From IMG/VR virus record IMGVR_UViG_3300020220_000422, positions 1 to 20,444 of that record: 20,444 bases of DNA; one strand, given 5' to 3'. The stretch's first letter is position 1. Each line of letters opens with the position of its first letter. Both the position numbers and the translations under genes were made by a program. Shown one piece after another: positions 6,680 through 13,906 of the stretch. This DNA comes from a virus. The notes beneath the pieces are model-generated. The model made no database searches. It had not been told where the DNA came from and saw only the letters and a list, made by a program, of their open reading frames with translations.

Positions 6680-8083
6680 ATGTCCACCCCTCACAAAGAA
6701 CTAATCGCCCGTACTGGGCGTGTGCAATCTTGGATTGACGATCCCACCTCCCGCCTACCTGTCTCCTGCACAGTCTTTGTAGTGGAGGATGAAATGGAAG
6801 GACCAAATGGTATCGAAGCATCCTGGCGTTTTGTTTCCCACGCTCTCCGCTACGGAGCTGGCGTGGCTGTCCATCTATCCAAGCTCCGACCTAAAGGAGA
6901 TGAGAATGGCAAGGGACTTGTGGCTAGCGGCCCAGTATCCTTTGCAAAGATCTACTCCAGCCTCAACGAAATCCTAAGGCGAGGAGGAATTTATAAGAAT
7001 GGAGCCGTGGTTGCTCATCTTGATCTTAGTCATCCCGACGTGCTGGAATTTATTACTGCTAGTCGGTCTGATCTACCTTGGATCAAACGTTGCGTCAATA
7101 TTAACCAGTATTGGTGGGATAACACCACACAAGAAACTAAAGATGCTTTGCTTCAAGGCATACGGCAAGGTGATATCTGGCTCAACAAAACAAAAGTAGA
7201 TAGAAATGGTAATCGTATCCGAGGAAACGTTTGCTTGGAGGTGTACCTGCCATCACGGGGAACCTGTTTACTGCAACATGTCAACCTCGGTCAATGCGAA
7301 CTCAATGACATTCACAGTGCATTCGTCAACGGAATGTCAGAGTTGTGCGCCCTTCATGCAAAAACAGATGTTGACTCTACAGGAGAGTATCTCTCTCCGC
7401 AGACAGATCGCCAAGTCGGTCTCGGAATGCTTGGACTGGCCAACCTGCTCCGTCACTACGGTGTGACGTACAAAGAGTTTGGCAAGGCACTTGAACAAGT
7501 CAACTCTAAGCAATACTATGAGCACACTCCTGCAACTATCCTTGCTAAGGAATTACAAGGTGGTATCTATGCAGCTGCAGCGGTTGCTCGCTACAGCAAA
7601 ATGGAGCGGGCTTTTGCGATTGCACCTACTGCTTCATGCAGTTACAGATACACTGATCTAGATGGGTACACCACCTGTCCTGAGATCGCTCCTCCAATCT
7701 CTCGTCAGGTAGATCGTGACTCTGGAACCTTTGGTGTTCAGAGCTATAACTACGGCGACGTAGAGATCGCCAGTGATGTTGGCTGGGAGGATTACAAGAA
7801 AGTGGCTGATGGCATTGTACGGATGCTTGATGTTACGGGACTTCTTCACGGTTACAGCTTCAATAGTTGGTCTGATGTGATCACCTATGACGAGGCGTTT
7901 ATTGAAGAGTGGCTGCAATCCCCGCAGACCTCCCTTTATTACTCGCTCCAAGTTATGAGTGATACTCAAGACAAGACCAGCGCCTATGCCGCTCTGGATG
8001 AGTCTGAGGTGGATGATTACTTGGAGTCAATTCTTTATGACAGGGATGATGACCCTGCACCTCAATGTAACTGTGGCGAATGA
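6680..8083 (+). CDS. nrdA: Ribonucleotide reductase large (alpha) subunit, short class I-type
   Basis: This 467-residue catalytic subunit reduces ribonucleotides for phage DNA synthesis. Active-site residues can be placed by homology to E. coli NrdA: C30 in PVSCTVF and C196 in GTCLLQHVNLG (redox pair C225/C462), and N183, C185, E187 in NVCLEV (N437/C439/E441). A phosphate-binding PTASCSYR, the tyrosine pair Y420-Y421 in LYYS (Y730/Y731) and a C-terminal CNC (C463, C465) follow. It is far shorter than E. coli NrdA (about 760) and lacks the N-terminal ATP cone. Cyanophage enzymes of this type were often labelled class II; the YY radical-transfer pair and an adjacent small subunit argue for class I. 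The stop overlaps the nrdB start (ATGA). Confidence 0.9.
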   Translation: MSTPHKELIARTGRVQSWIDDPTSRLPVSCTVFVVEDEMEGPNGIEASWRFVSHALRYGAGVAVHLSKLRPKGDENGKGLVASGPVSFAKIYSSLNEILRRGGIYKNGAVVAHLDLSHPDVLEFITASRSDLPWIKRCVNINQYWWDNTTQETKDALLQGIRQGDIWLNKTKVDRNGNRIRGNVCLEVYLPSRGTCLLQHVNLGQCELNDIHSAFVNGMSELCALHAKTDVDSTGEYLSPQTDRQVGLGMLGLANLLRHYGVTYKEFGKALEQVNSKQYYEHTPATILAKELQGGIYAAAAVARYSKMERAFAIAPTASCSYRYTDLDGYTTCPEIAPPISRQVDRDSGTFGVQSYNYGDVEIASDVGWEDYKKVADGIVRMLDVTGLLHGYSFNSWSDVITYDEAFIEEWLQSPQTSLYYSLQVMSDTQDKTSAYAALDESEVDDYLESILYDRDDDPAPQCNCGE

Positions 8084-8793
8084 ACCCTTATCAAAAACTA
8101 CTTTCTCGGAAAAGAACTTGGACTCCAGTACAAACAACTGCTGGTAAATTAGCTGATGGTGCTCAAGAAACAATCTATCGAGCCCTTGCCATGCGTCATA
8201 TGGAGCTTCCCGTTGGAGACTTCATCGAGGCTTCTCTTGGTGAGGTTCCAGCACTATCAGCAGATCTACTTCGATCAAATATCAAAGACGAAGTGAACCA
8301 CGACCTGGCTCTTGGTTACATCACCAATGCTATTGGTGTTGACCCAGTTGCTGAAGAAGAAGCTAAGCGGCTTCGCTCTGCGTGGGAAGCTCATCCAGAT
8401 CACACAATCCTAAAAGCGTTAGTTGCAGAACGTGCAATTTTCTTTGTACTGCTGCCATTCTTTCGCTTTAATGGTGATGCTGGACTACGCACTGTAAGTG
8501 CAGATATTAGTAGAGACGAGCAAGTACATGTTGCAACGAATAGCCTGGTGGCTCGTGAGCTTGATCTCCATTGGAGTCCTTCTTTGGATAAGCTCAGGAA
8601 AGCAACCATAAATTGGGTGATGCAACCCCTGTCCGGGGCAGAACCCAACAAGTATCTAAATAAAAAATTTTGGCTGGATGCAAGTGATCGCTTGATGTAC
8701 GAAGGCAAGGCACCTGAACTTGTTGAGACCAAGCGGGCACGTATGCCTGCCTTTTTTGAACATGCAAATCCAAACCTCCCACAGTACGCTTAA
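8080..8793 (+). CDS. nrdB: Ribonucleotide reductase small (beta) subunit lacking the radical tyrosine
   Basis: This 237-residue ferritin-like protein should hold the dinuclear metal cofactor that activates NrdA. Metal ligands visible are E71 and H74 in KDEVNH, E117 in VAERAIFF, and E147 and H150 in RDEQVH. The first acidic ligand is not certain (E30 in the AQETIYRAL helix is a candidate). The position four residues after the first ligand His, where E. coli has Tyr122, is Leu78. The radical must therefore be formed differently, for example by a metal-only cofactor as in other Tyr-less class I enzymes. It is much shorter than E. coli NrdB (about 375). The ATGA overlap with nrdA supports equal expression. 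It could be mistaken for a hypothetical protein. Confidence 0.82.
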   Translation: MNPYQKLLSRKRTWTPVQTTAGKLADGAQETIYRALAMRHMELPVGDFIEASLGEVPALSADLLRSNIKDEVNHDLALGYITNAIGVDPVAEEEAKRLRSAWEAHPDHTILKALVAERAIFFVLLPFFRFNGDAGLRTVSADISRDEQVHVATNSLVARELDLHWSPSLDKLRKATINWVMQPLSGAEPNKYLNKKFWLDASDRLMYEGKAPELVETKRARMPAFFEHANPNLPQYA

Positions 8794-8950
8794 CTTAATC
8801 GTAACTGTAGAATCTCTTCTAGCAGAACTGGAAGAGTTGTATCCACCATACACCCCAACACCAGACACATCATTGCCACAAATCTTTTATAGATCTGGTC
8901 AACGTAGTGTTGTGGACTGGATTAAAACACGTCTTAATGAGGACAACTAA
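8762..8950 (+). CDS. Small protein of unknown function ahead of the head genes
   Basis: A 62-residue protein with two recognisable parts: a Leu/Glu-rich helix followed by ELYPPYTPTPD, and a C-terminal block FYRSGQRSVVDWIKTRLNE. It starts at an ATG within the last 32 bases of nrdB in another frame; codons upstream of it are nrdB shadow. It stops two bases before the gp7.3-like gene. The position between nucleotide metabolism and virion assembly is like that of small phage proteins preceding the portal in T7-like cyanophages, but I cannot assign a function. No membrane segment or cofactor motif is visible. The compact open frame and full use of the gap support it being real. Confidence 0.72.
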   Translation: MQIQTSHSTLNLIVTVESLLAELEELYPPYTPTPDTSLPQIFYRSGQRSVVDWIKTRLNEDN

Positions 8951-8952
8951 TT

Positions 8953-9258
8953 ATGTGTAGTGGTCAAAGACAACACCACAGAAATGAAGAAGCAAAGCGT
9001 GAAGCTAATAGACAGGCTGTAGCGTTTGAAAATGCTTTGAAAGAAAGAGAAAAAGCAAATATGGCAATAGTTGAATCTCTGAAACCTAAGTACACTCCAC
9101 CTCCGGCCAGTTCTGGCGCATCAATGATGGATAAGCAAGGTGTTCAAAGGAAACGTACCCGTAAGTCAAGTGTTATTGATGCTAGCAAGGGGGTTGCATC
9201 CTTGCGTATTCCACTAAACACTGGTGGTTCTAGTGGCTATGGTCCCAACATGGGTTAA
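8953..9258 (+). CDS. T7 gp7.3-like virion/tail assembly protein
   Basis: A 101-residue protein just upstream of the portal gene, the position of T7 gene 7.3, whose product is a small structural protein linked to tail assembly and host range. Like T7 gp7.3 it is low in complexity and basic, ending in a hydrophobic/glycine-rich patch (LRIPLNTGGSSGYGPNMG here; a Ser/Gly-rich end in T7). The first half is a highly charged helix (NEEAKREANRQ to KEREKANMA), then a proline-rich linker (YTPPPASSG), then KRKRTRKSS-type basic residues (RKRTRKSS). Sequence similarity to T7 is limited to the tail, so the call rests mainly on position and composition. It ends four bases before the portal start. Confidence 0.6.
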   Translation: MCSGQRQHHRNEEAKREANRQAVAFENALKEREKANMAIVESLKPKYTPPPASSGASMMDKQGVQRKRTRKSSVIDASKGVASLRIPLNTGGSSGYGPNMG

Positions 9259-9262
9259 ATAA

Positions 9263-10858
9263 ATGACAGCAAGAAGTCGGTACGATCACCTTTCAACATA
9301 CCGTTCCCAGTTTCTTGACATTGCTGTTCAATGCTCTGAGCTTACTCTTCCGTATCTCATCCAACGTGATGAGAACCGGGTAACCCATCAAACACTACGA
9401 CAACCGTGGCAATCCGTAGGAGCTAAAGCGGTCGTAACGCTTGCGGCCAAGCTTATGTTGAGCTTGCTGCCTCCACAAACGACATTCTTTAAGCTGCAGG
9501 TTCGTGATGACAAGCTAGGTACTGAGCTGCCTGCACAAGTCAGATCTGAGCTGGATCTAAGTTTTGCCAAAATGGAGAGAATGGTGATGGATTCGATTGC
9601 TGCATCCAGTGATCGAGTTACTGTTCATCAAGCTCTCAAACATCTTGTCGTAGGTGGCAATGCTCTTATCTTTATGAGCAAGGATGGATTGAAGCATTAT
9701 CCATTGAATCGCTTCGTTGTTGAACGAGACGGAAACGGCCAAGTAATTGAGATCGTAACCAAAGAACTTATTAGCAAGAAACTACTACCGCAAGAATTGG
9801 TTAGTAGTAAAATTCCTAATCAAGTTAATAGCAATGGTGTCTCCTTAAATGGAGATGACCTAGAAGTGTATACTCACGTCCGACTTGATAACAACCGTTG
9901 GATCTGGCACCAGGAGGTGAACGATAAGAAGCTTCCTGGTTCTGAAAGCAAAGCTCCAAAGGATGCATCCCCCTGGCTCGTCTTGAGATTCAATTCGTGC
10001 GATGGTGAGAATTACGGAAGGGGCCGCGTTGAGGAGTTCCTTGGTGATATGAAGTCTCTTAATGCACTGTGTCAGGCCCTCACAGAAGGCTCTGCAGCAG
10101 CCGCTAAAGTGGTCTTCGTGGTATCACCCTCAAGTACTACTAAACCGCAGACGCTGGCCCAAGCAGGCAACGGTGCAATCGTTCAAGGTAGGCCTGAAGA
10201 TATTGGAGTAGTTCAAGTTGGTAAGACTGCTGATTTCAGTACAGCTGCCAACATGATTGCAACTCTTGAGCGTCGCATCTCTGAAGCGTTCCTTGTACTG
10301 AGTGTACGCCAAAGCGAGCGCACTACAGCCGAAGAGGTCCGCCTCACTCAACTTGAACTTGAACAACAACTTGGTGGATTATTCTCCCTACTGACTGTCG
10401 AGTTTCTAATACCTTACCTTAACCGAAAGCTACTTGTTCTGCAACGTAGCGGTGAGCTTCCACGTATCCCTAAAGAGATTGTGCGACCAACCATTGTGGC
10501 TGGTATCAACGCTCTTGGTAGGGGACAAGATCGTGAAGCCCTTACAACATTTATGGCAATGATTGCCCAAACACTTGGTCCTGACAATCTAATGCGTTAC
10601 ATCAATCCTGATGAAGCGATTAAACGTCTGGCTGCAGCTCAAGGTATTGATGTGTTGAACCTTGTGAAGTCAATGGATCAACAGCAGCAAGAACAGCAAC
10701 GAGCAATGCAACAACAATCTCAAATGCTTCTTACTAAGCAAGCAGGCCAGATGCTACAAGCACCGATTGCTGACCCCTCTAAGAATCCTAATGCCGAGGA
10801 AATGCTTGGCAATGTTGTTGGGGGGCTGACTGACCAAGAAGAACAACCACCACAGTAA
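9263..10858 (+). CDS. Portal (head-to-tail connector) protein, T7 gp8-like
   Basis: This 531-residue protein forms the dodecameric portal ring through which DNA is packaged and ejected. Length and architecture match T7 gp8 (536). The N-terminal region contains YDHLSTYRSQFLDIAVQCSE, then QSVGAKAVVTLAAKLML with SLLPPQTTFFKL, a family signature. The middle carries NYGRGRVEEFLGDMKSLN, and the helical C-terminal domain carries RTTAEEVRLTQLELEQQLGG. A Gln-rich stretch (residues about 471-492) precedes the acidic, Pro-rich end. The next gene, the scaffold, starts four bases after the stop, giving the usual portal-scaffold pairing. Confidence 0.95.
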   Translation: MTARSRYDHLSTYRSQFLDIAVQCSELTLPYLIQRDENRVTHQTLRQPWQSVGAKAVVTLAAKLMLSLLPPQTTFFKLQVRDDKLGTELPAQVRSELDLSFAKMERMVMDSIAASSDRVTVHQALKHLVVGGNALIFMSKDGLKHYPLNRFVVERDGNGQVIEIVTKELISKKLLPQELVSSKIPNQVNSNGVSLNGDDLEVYTHVRLDNNRWIWHQEVNDKKLPGSESKAPKDASPWLVLRFNSCDGENYGRGRVEEFLGDMKSLNALCQALTEGSAAAAKVVFVVSPSSTTKPQTLAQAGNGAIVQGRPEDIGVVQVGKTADFSTAANMIATLERRISEAFLVLSVRQSERTTAEEVRLTQLELEQQLGGLFSLLTVEFLIPYLNRKLLVLQRSGELPRIPKEIVRPTIVAGINALGRGQDREALTTFMAMIAQTLGPDNLMRYINPDEAIKRLAAAQGIDVLNLVKSMDQQQQEQQRAMQQQSQMLLTKQAGQMLQAPIADPSKNPNAEEMLGNVVGGLTDQEEQPPQ

Positions 10859-10861
10859 TGT

Positions 10862-11671
10862 ATGTCTGAAACCCTAACTTATGACCCAACTCCACCCGCA
10901 GAGGTAATTGCTTCTCAGGAAGCTGACATGGCAGAATCTCTTGCGCTTGGGGAAGAGTTGATGGCACAGCAGGAAGGTCTGCTGGCTGGTAAATACAAAA
11001 ACGCACAAGAACTTGAACAGGCCTACGTCGAGCTACAACGCAAGCTAGGCAGTAAGGAAGATGACTCTGAATATGAGGAGACTGATGAAGGTTACTCTGA
11101 GGATGAACAAGTAGAGGAGGAGTCACAAGAGGAGTCGGATGACCCGACCATTGACTTCCTTTATGATGTTGATCAAGAGTACCAAACAAACGGAGAACTC
11201 AGCGAAGAAACCTTAGAGAGGTTTTCGCAGATGTCCTCTCGTGAATTGGTTGACGCATACTTCCGCTACCAACAACAAGTTGGACCTCAGCAACAATCAC
11301 AAGGTGTTGAGTTGTCTTCTGGTGAAATCAATGCAATCAAGAATTCTGTAGGCGGCGAAGCAGCTTATCAACAACTGACAGGCTGGGCAGCAGAAAACTT
11401 TACTCCTGCAGAAGTACAAGCTTTTGATTCTGTTGTGGAGTCAGGTAATACTGCAGCTATCAACCTTGCTCTGCAAGCACTTTACTATCGATACACTGAC
11501 GCTATGGGCTACGAAGGTGAAACACTACAGGGTAAACCCGCACGTTCTATGGACACCTTCCGTAGTCAAGCTGAACTTGTTCGTGCAATGAGTGACCCTA
11601 GATATGACAATGATCCTGCATATCGACAAGATGTGATGGATCGACTTGATCGATCTGACCTCAACTTCTAA
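10862..11671 (+). CDS. Capsid assembly scaffolding protein (T7 gp9-like)
   Basis: A 269-residue, strongly acidic protein placed between portal and major capsid genes as in T7. It would guide procapsid assembly and be absent from mature virions. Residues about 63-97 are a run rich in Asp, Glu and Ser (SEYEETDEGYSEDEQ and onward), followed by DPTIDFLYDVDQEY. The C-terminal half is helical, with GGEAAYQQLTGWAAENFT and a basic final segment (QDVMDRLDRSDLNF) like the capsid-binding ends of scaffolds. The start lies four bases after the portal stop. The stop overlaps the hli start in a TAATG junction. The capsid gene is 2.4 kb downstream, unusually far because of the accessory island. Confidence 0.9.
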   Translation: MSETLTYDPTPPAEVIASQEADMAESLALGEELMAQQEGLLAGKYKNAQELEQAYVELQRKLGSKEDDSEYEETDEGYSEDEQVEEESQEESDDPTIDFLYDVDQEYQTNGELSEETLERFSQMSSRELVDAYFRYQQQVGPQQQSQGVELSSGEINAIKNSVGGEAAYQQLTGWAAENFTPAEVQAFDSVVESGNTAAINLALQALYYRYTDAMGYEGETLQGKPARSMDTFRSQAELVRAMSDPRYDNDPAYRQDVMDRLDRSDLNF

Positions 11672-11841
11672 TGACTAAAAATATTTGGGCAAAAGAGCCA
11701 ACAATTTATATGGATCCTAATTACTACGAATCACATAATGAACGTGCTGAACTGCTCAACGGTCGGCTTGCAATGCTTGGCTTTGTAGCAGCAGTAGGTG
11801 CATATCTTGTTACTGGTCAAATTATCCCAGGAGTACTTTAA
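11671..11841 (+). CDS. hli: High-light-inducible protein (Hli)
   Basis: A 56-residue single-helix protein of the chlorophyll-binding family. The signature ExxNGRxAMxG is present as E27, N30, G31, R32, A34, M35, G37 in RAELLNGRLAMLGF. It continues into one transmembrane helix (LGFVAAVGAYLVTGQII). Hli proteins sit in the thylakoid membrane, bind chlorophyll and carotenoid, and protect photosystem II under stress; cyanophages often carry them with psbA. The N-terminus (MTKNIWAKEPTIYMDPN) is soluble. Both ends are TAATG overlaps, with the scaffold gene before and a 17-codon frame after, so it is embedded in the late operon. Confidence 0.92.
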   Translation: MTKNIWAKEPTIYMDPNYYESHNERAELLNGRLAMLGFVAAVGAYLVTGQIIPGVL

Positions 11842-11894
11842 TGTGCTGTAGCAACAAAAAAGGCCATAAGCACAATGGCAACAAAAAGAAGTAA
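11841..11894 (+). CDS. Possible 17-residue basic peptide
   Basis: A tiny frame starting in a TAATG overlap with hli and ending inside the start of the next gene. It encodes MCCSNKKGHKHNGNKKK, with two adjacent cysteines, two histidines and seven lysines. The coupling at the 5' end and lack of any other gene in the 33-base gap make translation plausible. A frame this short cannot be trusted without comparative data. The Cys/His/Lys composition would suit metal or nucleic-acid binding, but no function is assigned. Confidence 0.35.
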   Translation: MCCSNKKGHKHNGNKKK

Positions 11895-12123
11895 TGTTAG
11901 TCTAAAGATTGGCGTACACAAATCACGTACTGGTGGCTTAACAGCTGCTGGCCGTGCAAAATACAATCGTGAGACAGGTTCCAATCTCAAGGCGCCGCAA
12001 CCTGAAGGTGGGCCACGCAAACGATCATTCTGTGCTCGTATGTCTGGTAACCCAGGTCCAATGAAAGATGAGAAAGGAAGACCTACACGAAAAGCATTAG
12101 CCCTTCGTAAATGGAAATGTTAA
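11875..12123 (+). CDS. Small basic DUF6321-like protein
   Basis: An 82-residue, Lys/Arg-rich protein. Recognisable blocks are SRTGGLTAAGRAKYNRETG, NLKAPQPEGGPRKRSFCARM, GNPGPMKDEKGRP and the ending ALALRKWKC. I recognise this pattern as a small protein common in marine phages (DUF6321), with no known function. The basic charge and the conserved cysteines near residue 53 and at the C-terminus hint at nucleic-acid or metal binding. It overlaps the 17-codon frame upstream, and its TAA is immediately followed by the ATG of the next basic protein with no spacer. Confidence 0.75.
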   Translation: MATKRSNVSLKIGVHKSRTGGLTAAGRAKYNRETGSNLKAPQPEGGPRKRSFCARMSGNPGPMKDEKGRPTRKALALRKWKC

Positions 12124-12273
12124 ATGACTAAGCCTGGCCTTTATGCGAACATTCACGCTAAGCGTAAGCGTATCGCACAAGGAAGTGGAGAGACGATGCG
12201 TAAGCCTGGGACTGCAGGCGCTCCAACTTCCAAGCAATTTAAACAAGCAGCTAAGACTGCAAAGAAAAAATAA
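12124..12273 (+). CDS. Small basic protein of unknown function (49 residues)
   Basis: A 49-residue protein beginning MTKPGLYANIHAKRKRIAQG, continuing SGETMRKPGTAGAPTSKQF and ending AAKTAKKK. It directly abuts the preceding stop codon. The GLYANIHAKRKRI...GSGE...MRKPG pattern is one I recall as recurring among phages of marine and other bacteria, without a known function. It is highly basic, has no membrane segment and no cysteines. It sits in a run of three or four tiny basic genes between hli and the RlpA-like gene. Confidence 0.72.
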   Translation: MTKPGLYANIHAKRKRIAQGSGETMRKPGTAGAPTSKQFKQAAKTAKKK

Positions 12274-12284
12274 CGGAGTTAATC

Positions 12285-12407
12285 ATGCCTAATGTTGGTG
12301 GTAAAAAGTTTCCTTACACTCCTGCTGGTAAAGCAGCCGCTAAGAAGGAAGCAGCTAAAAGTGGCAAACCAGTAAAGATGAAGCCCTCAGTTAAAAAAGG
12401 GTATTGA
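12285..12407 (+). CDS. Small basic protein of unknown function (40 residues)
   Basis: A 40-residue protein, MPNVGGKKFPYTPAGKAAAK at its start and KPSVKKGY at its end, with alternating Lys and Ala. A GGAG motif lies six bases before the ATG, the clearest ribosome-binding site in this cluster. The K/P-rich composition resembles the two preceding proteins, suggesting nucleic-acid binding or packaging as virion minor proteins; this is inference only. It is the last gene before the noncoding stretch leading to the RlpA-like gene. Confidence 0.65.
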   Translation: MPNVGGKKFPYTPAGKAAAKKEAAKSGKPVKMKPSVKKGY

Positions 12408-12490
12408 CAGATAGAGGCATGGCTCCTAGCGAGTAGTGCTGTGCCTCTTACCGAGTAGATAGTCATATAAAAGTTCTTTGCTAATTAATT
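12408..12490 (+). promoter_or_regulatory. Noncoding leader with a hairpin before the RlpA-like/psbA pair
   Basis: This 83-base gap has no open frame. It holds a perfect 7-base inverted repeat, AGAGGCA (12413-12419) and TGCCTCT (12442-12448), around a 22-base loop. CGAGTAG occurs twice (12430 and 12452). An AT-rich part containing TATAAA (12466-12471) precedes the next start. No T-tract follows the hairpin, so it is not a typical terminator. It could be a leader, processing site or promoter for the photosynthesis-related pair. Confidence 0.4.
12430..12458 (+). repeat. Direct repeat CGAGTAG, two copies
   Basis: Seven-base copies at 12430-12436 and 12452-12458, 22 bases apart (two helical turns). 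One lies in the loop of the hairpin and one just after it. The significance is unknown; chance is possible. Confidence 0.4.
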
Positions 12491-12787
12491 ATGATTCCTA
12501 TCCTAACTACTCTGTCGGTGATCTCCAGTTGGTACGGTCCTGGTTTCCACGGAAACCTAACTGCCAATGGTGAACGATATAATCAAAACGGCCTTACTGC
12601 AGCGCACAAGACACTCCCATTTGGATCAAGACTAAAAGTCTGTTACAAGCGGTGTGCCGTTGTTCGGGTCAATGATCGTGGTCCCTACATTACTGGTAGG
12701 GGTGTAGATCTCAGTAAAGGTGCGGCTGATGCAATCGGTCTCACTAACTCTGGAGTTGGAAGGGTTCAAGTAACTCGTCTTAACTAA
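12491..12787 (+). CDS. RlpA-like double-psi beta-barrel protein, possible cell-wall hydrolase
   Basis: A 98-residue protein that is almost only an RlpA-type double-psi beta-barrel. Family blocks in order: [19 protein letters not shown] (12-30), [16 protein letters not shown] (35-50), [10 protein letters not shown] (57-66), [16 protein letters not shown] (69-84) and GVGRVQV near the end. In bacterial RlpA this barrel is a lytic transglycosylase acting on peptidoglycan; H39 and D62 match the positions thought to be catalytic. There is no clear signal peptide or lipobox, only a short hydrophobic N-terminus ([10 protein letters not shown]). No SPOR domain is present. It stops eight bases before psbA, so the two are probably co-transcribed. 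A role in host lysis or wall penetration is inferred. Confidence 0.85.
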   Translation: MIPILTTLSVISSWYGPGFHGNLTANGERYNQNGLTAAHKTLPFGSRLKVCYKRCAVVRVNDRGPYITGRGVDLSKGAADAIGLTNSGVGRVQVTRLN

Positions 12788-12795
12788 CTTCAACA

Positions 12796-13854
12796 ATGAC
12801 TGCAACTATCGCAGTACAACGCTCTCAGACTACATGGGAGCGTTTTTGTAGCTGGGTCACCAGCACTGATAAGCGTCTTTATGTTGGTTGGTTTGGGACA
12901 CTGATGATTCCGTGTCTCATTGCAGCCACTGCTTGCTTCATTCTTGCATTTGTTGCCGCTCCCCCCGTCGACATCGACGGCATCCGTGAGCCGGTATCTG
13001 GAAGTCTTCTTTATGGAAACAACATCATATCAGGAGCCGTCATTCCAAGCAGCAATGCCATCGGACTACACCTCTACCCAATTTGGGAAGCTAATTCACT
13101 TGATGAATGGCTCTACAACGGGGGGCCGTATCAGCTCACCGTCTTCCACTTTCTCATTGGTATCTATGCTTACCTGGGACGAGAGTGGGAACTTAGCTAT
13201 CGATTAGGAATGAGGCCTTGGATCTTTGTCGCATATTCAGCTCCGGTTGCAGCCGCAACGGCTGTATTCCTTGTCTATCCATTCGGTCAAGGTAGCTTCT
13301 CGGATGGTATGCCTCTCGGTATATCTGGTACGTTCAACTTTATGTTGGTCTTCCAAGCCGAGCATAACATTCTCATGCACCCGTTTCACATGCTTGGTGT
13401 TGCTGGCGTTTTCGGTGGGGCACTCTTTAGTGCAATGCACGGTTCACTTGTCACGTCCTCGCTTATTCGTGAGACGACTGAAGAAATTTCTCAAAACCGT
13501 GGTTACAAGTTTGGACAGGAAGAAGAGACTTATAACATTGTCGCTGCTCACGGCTATTTTGGTAGGCTTATCTTCCAGTACGCTTCCTTTAATAACAGCC
13601 GTAGTCTTCACTTCTTTCTCGCTGCTTGGCCTGTGGTCGGCATTTGGCTTACTTCACTTGGAGTAAGTACAATGGCGTTCAACCTGAACGGCTTCAACTT
13701 CAACCAGTCGATCCTGGATTCCCAGGGTCGTGTGCTGAACACCTGGGCCGACGTGCTGAACCGCGCTGGTCTGGGCATGGAAGTGATGCACGAGCGCAAC
13801 GCTCACAACTTCCCGCTGGACCTGGCCACTCATACAGCTCCAGTTATCGGTTGA
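12796..13854 (+). CDS. psbA: Photosystem II D1 protein
   Basis: This 352-residue D1 reaction-centre protein would replace damaged host D1 in the thylakoid membrane. Numbering matches host D1. E130 is present (the high-light D1:2-type residue), as are Y161 (TyrZ), D170, E189, H190, H198, H215, S264, H272, H332, E333, H337, D342 and A344, so all manganese-cluster, chlorophyll, iron and quinone ligands are intact. The C-terminal extension after A344 is only THTAPVIG, eight residues, about half the usual cyanobacterial length. Codons 296-345 are strikingly GC-rich at third positions (42 of 50) compared with the 50 codons before (23 of 50, hand count), indicating recombination with a host copy. 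It follows the RlpA-like gene by eight bases. Confidence 0.98.
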   Translation: MTATIAVQRSQTTWERFCSWVTSTDKRLYVGWFGTLMIPCLIAATACFILAFVAAPPVDIDGIREPVSGSLLYGNNIISGAVIPSSNAIGLHLYPIWEANSLDEWLYNGGPYQLTVFHFLIGIYAYLGREWELSYRLGMRPWIFVAYSAPVAAATAVFLVYPFGQGSFSDGMPLGISGTFNFMLVFQAEHNILMHPFHMLGVAGVFGGALFSAMHGSLVTSSLIRETTEEISQNRGYKFGQEEETYNIVAAHGYFGRLIFQYASFNNSRSLHFFLAAWPVVGIWLTSLGVSTMAFNLNGFNFNQSILDSQGRVLNTWADVLNRAGLGMEVMHERNAHNFPLDLATHTAPVIG

Positions 13855-13885
13855 TCAAACAACTCAGTAGTTAAATAGAAGAACG

Positions 13886-13902
13886 CTAGGCACATAGCCT
13901 AG
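13886..13902 (+). other. Hairpin after psbA
   Basis: CTAGGC and GCCTAG flank a five-base loop (ACATA). The 6-bp stem is perfect. There is no T-tract, so it is more likely an RNA stabiliser or processing site than an intrinsic terminator. Confidence 0.5.
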
Positions 13903-13906
13903 AGAT

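Noticed and set aside
6680-8083. Class II (B12-dependent, nrdJ) ribonucleotide reductase
   Set aside because: A C-terminal YY pair, CxC tail and an overlapping small-subunit gene fit class I better.
9153-9165. GTACCCGTAAG as another Syn5-like promoter before the portal gene
   Set aside because: Only the 3' half matches, and it is explained by the codons of an Arg-Thr-Arg-Lys run in the gp7.3-like gene.
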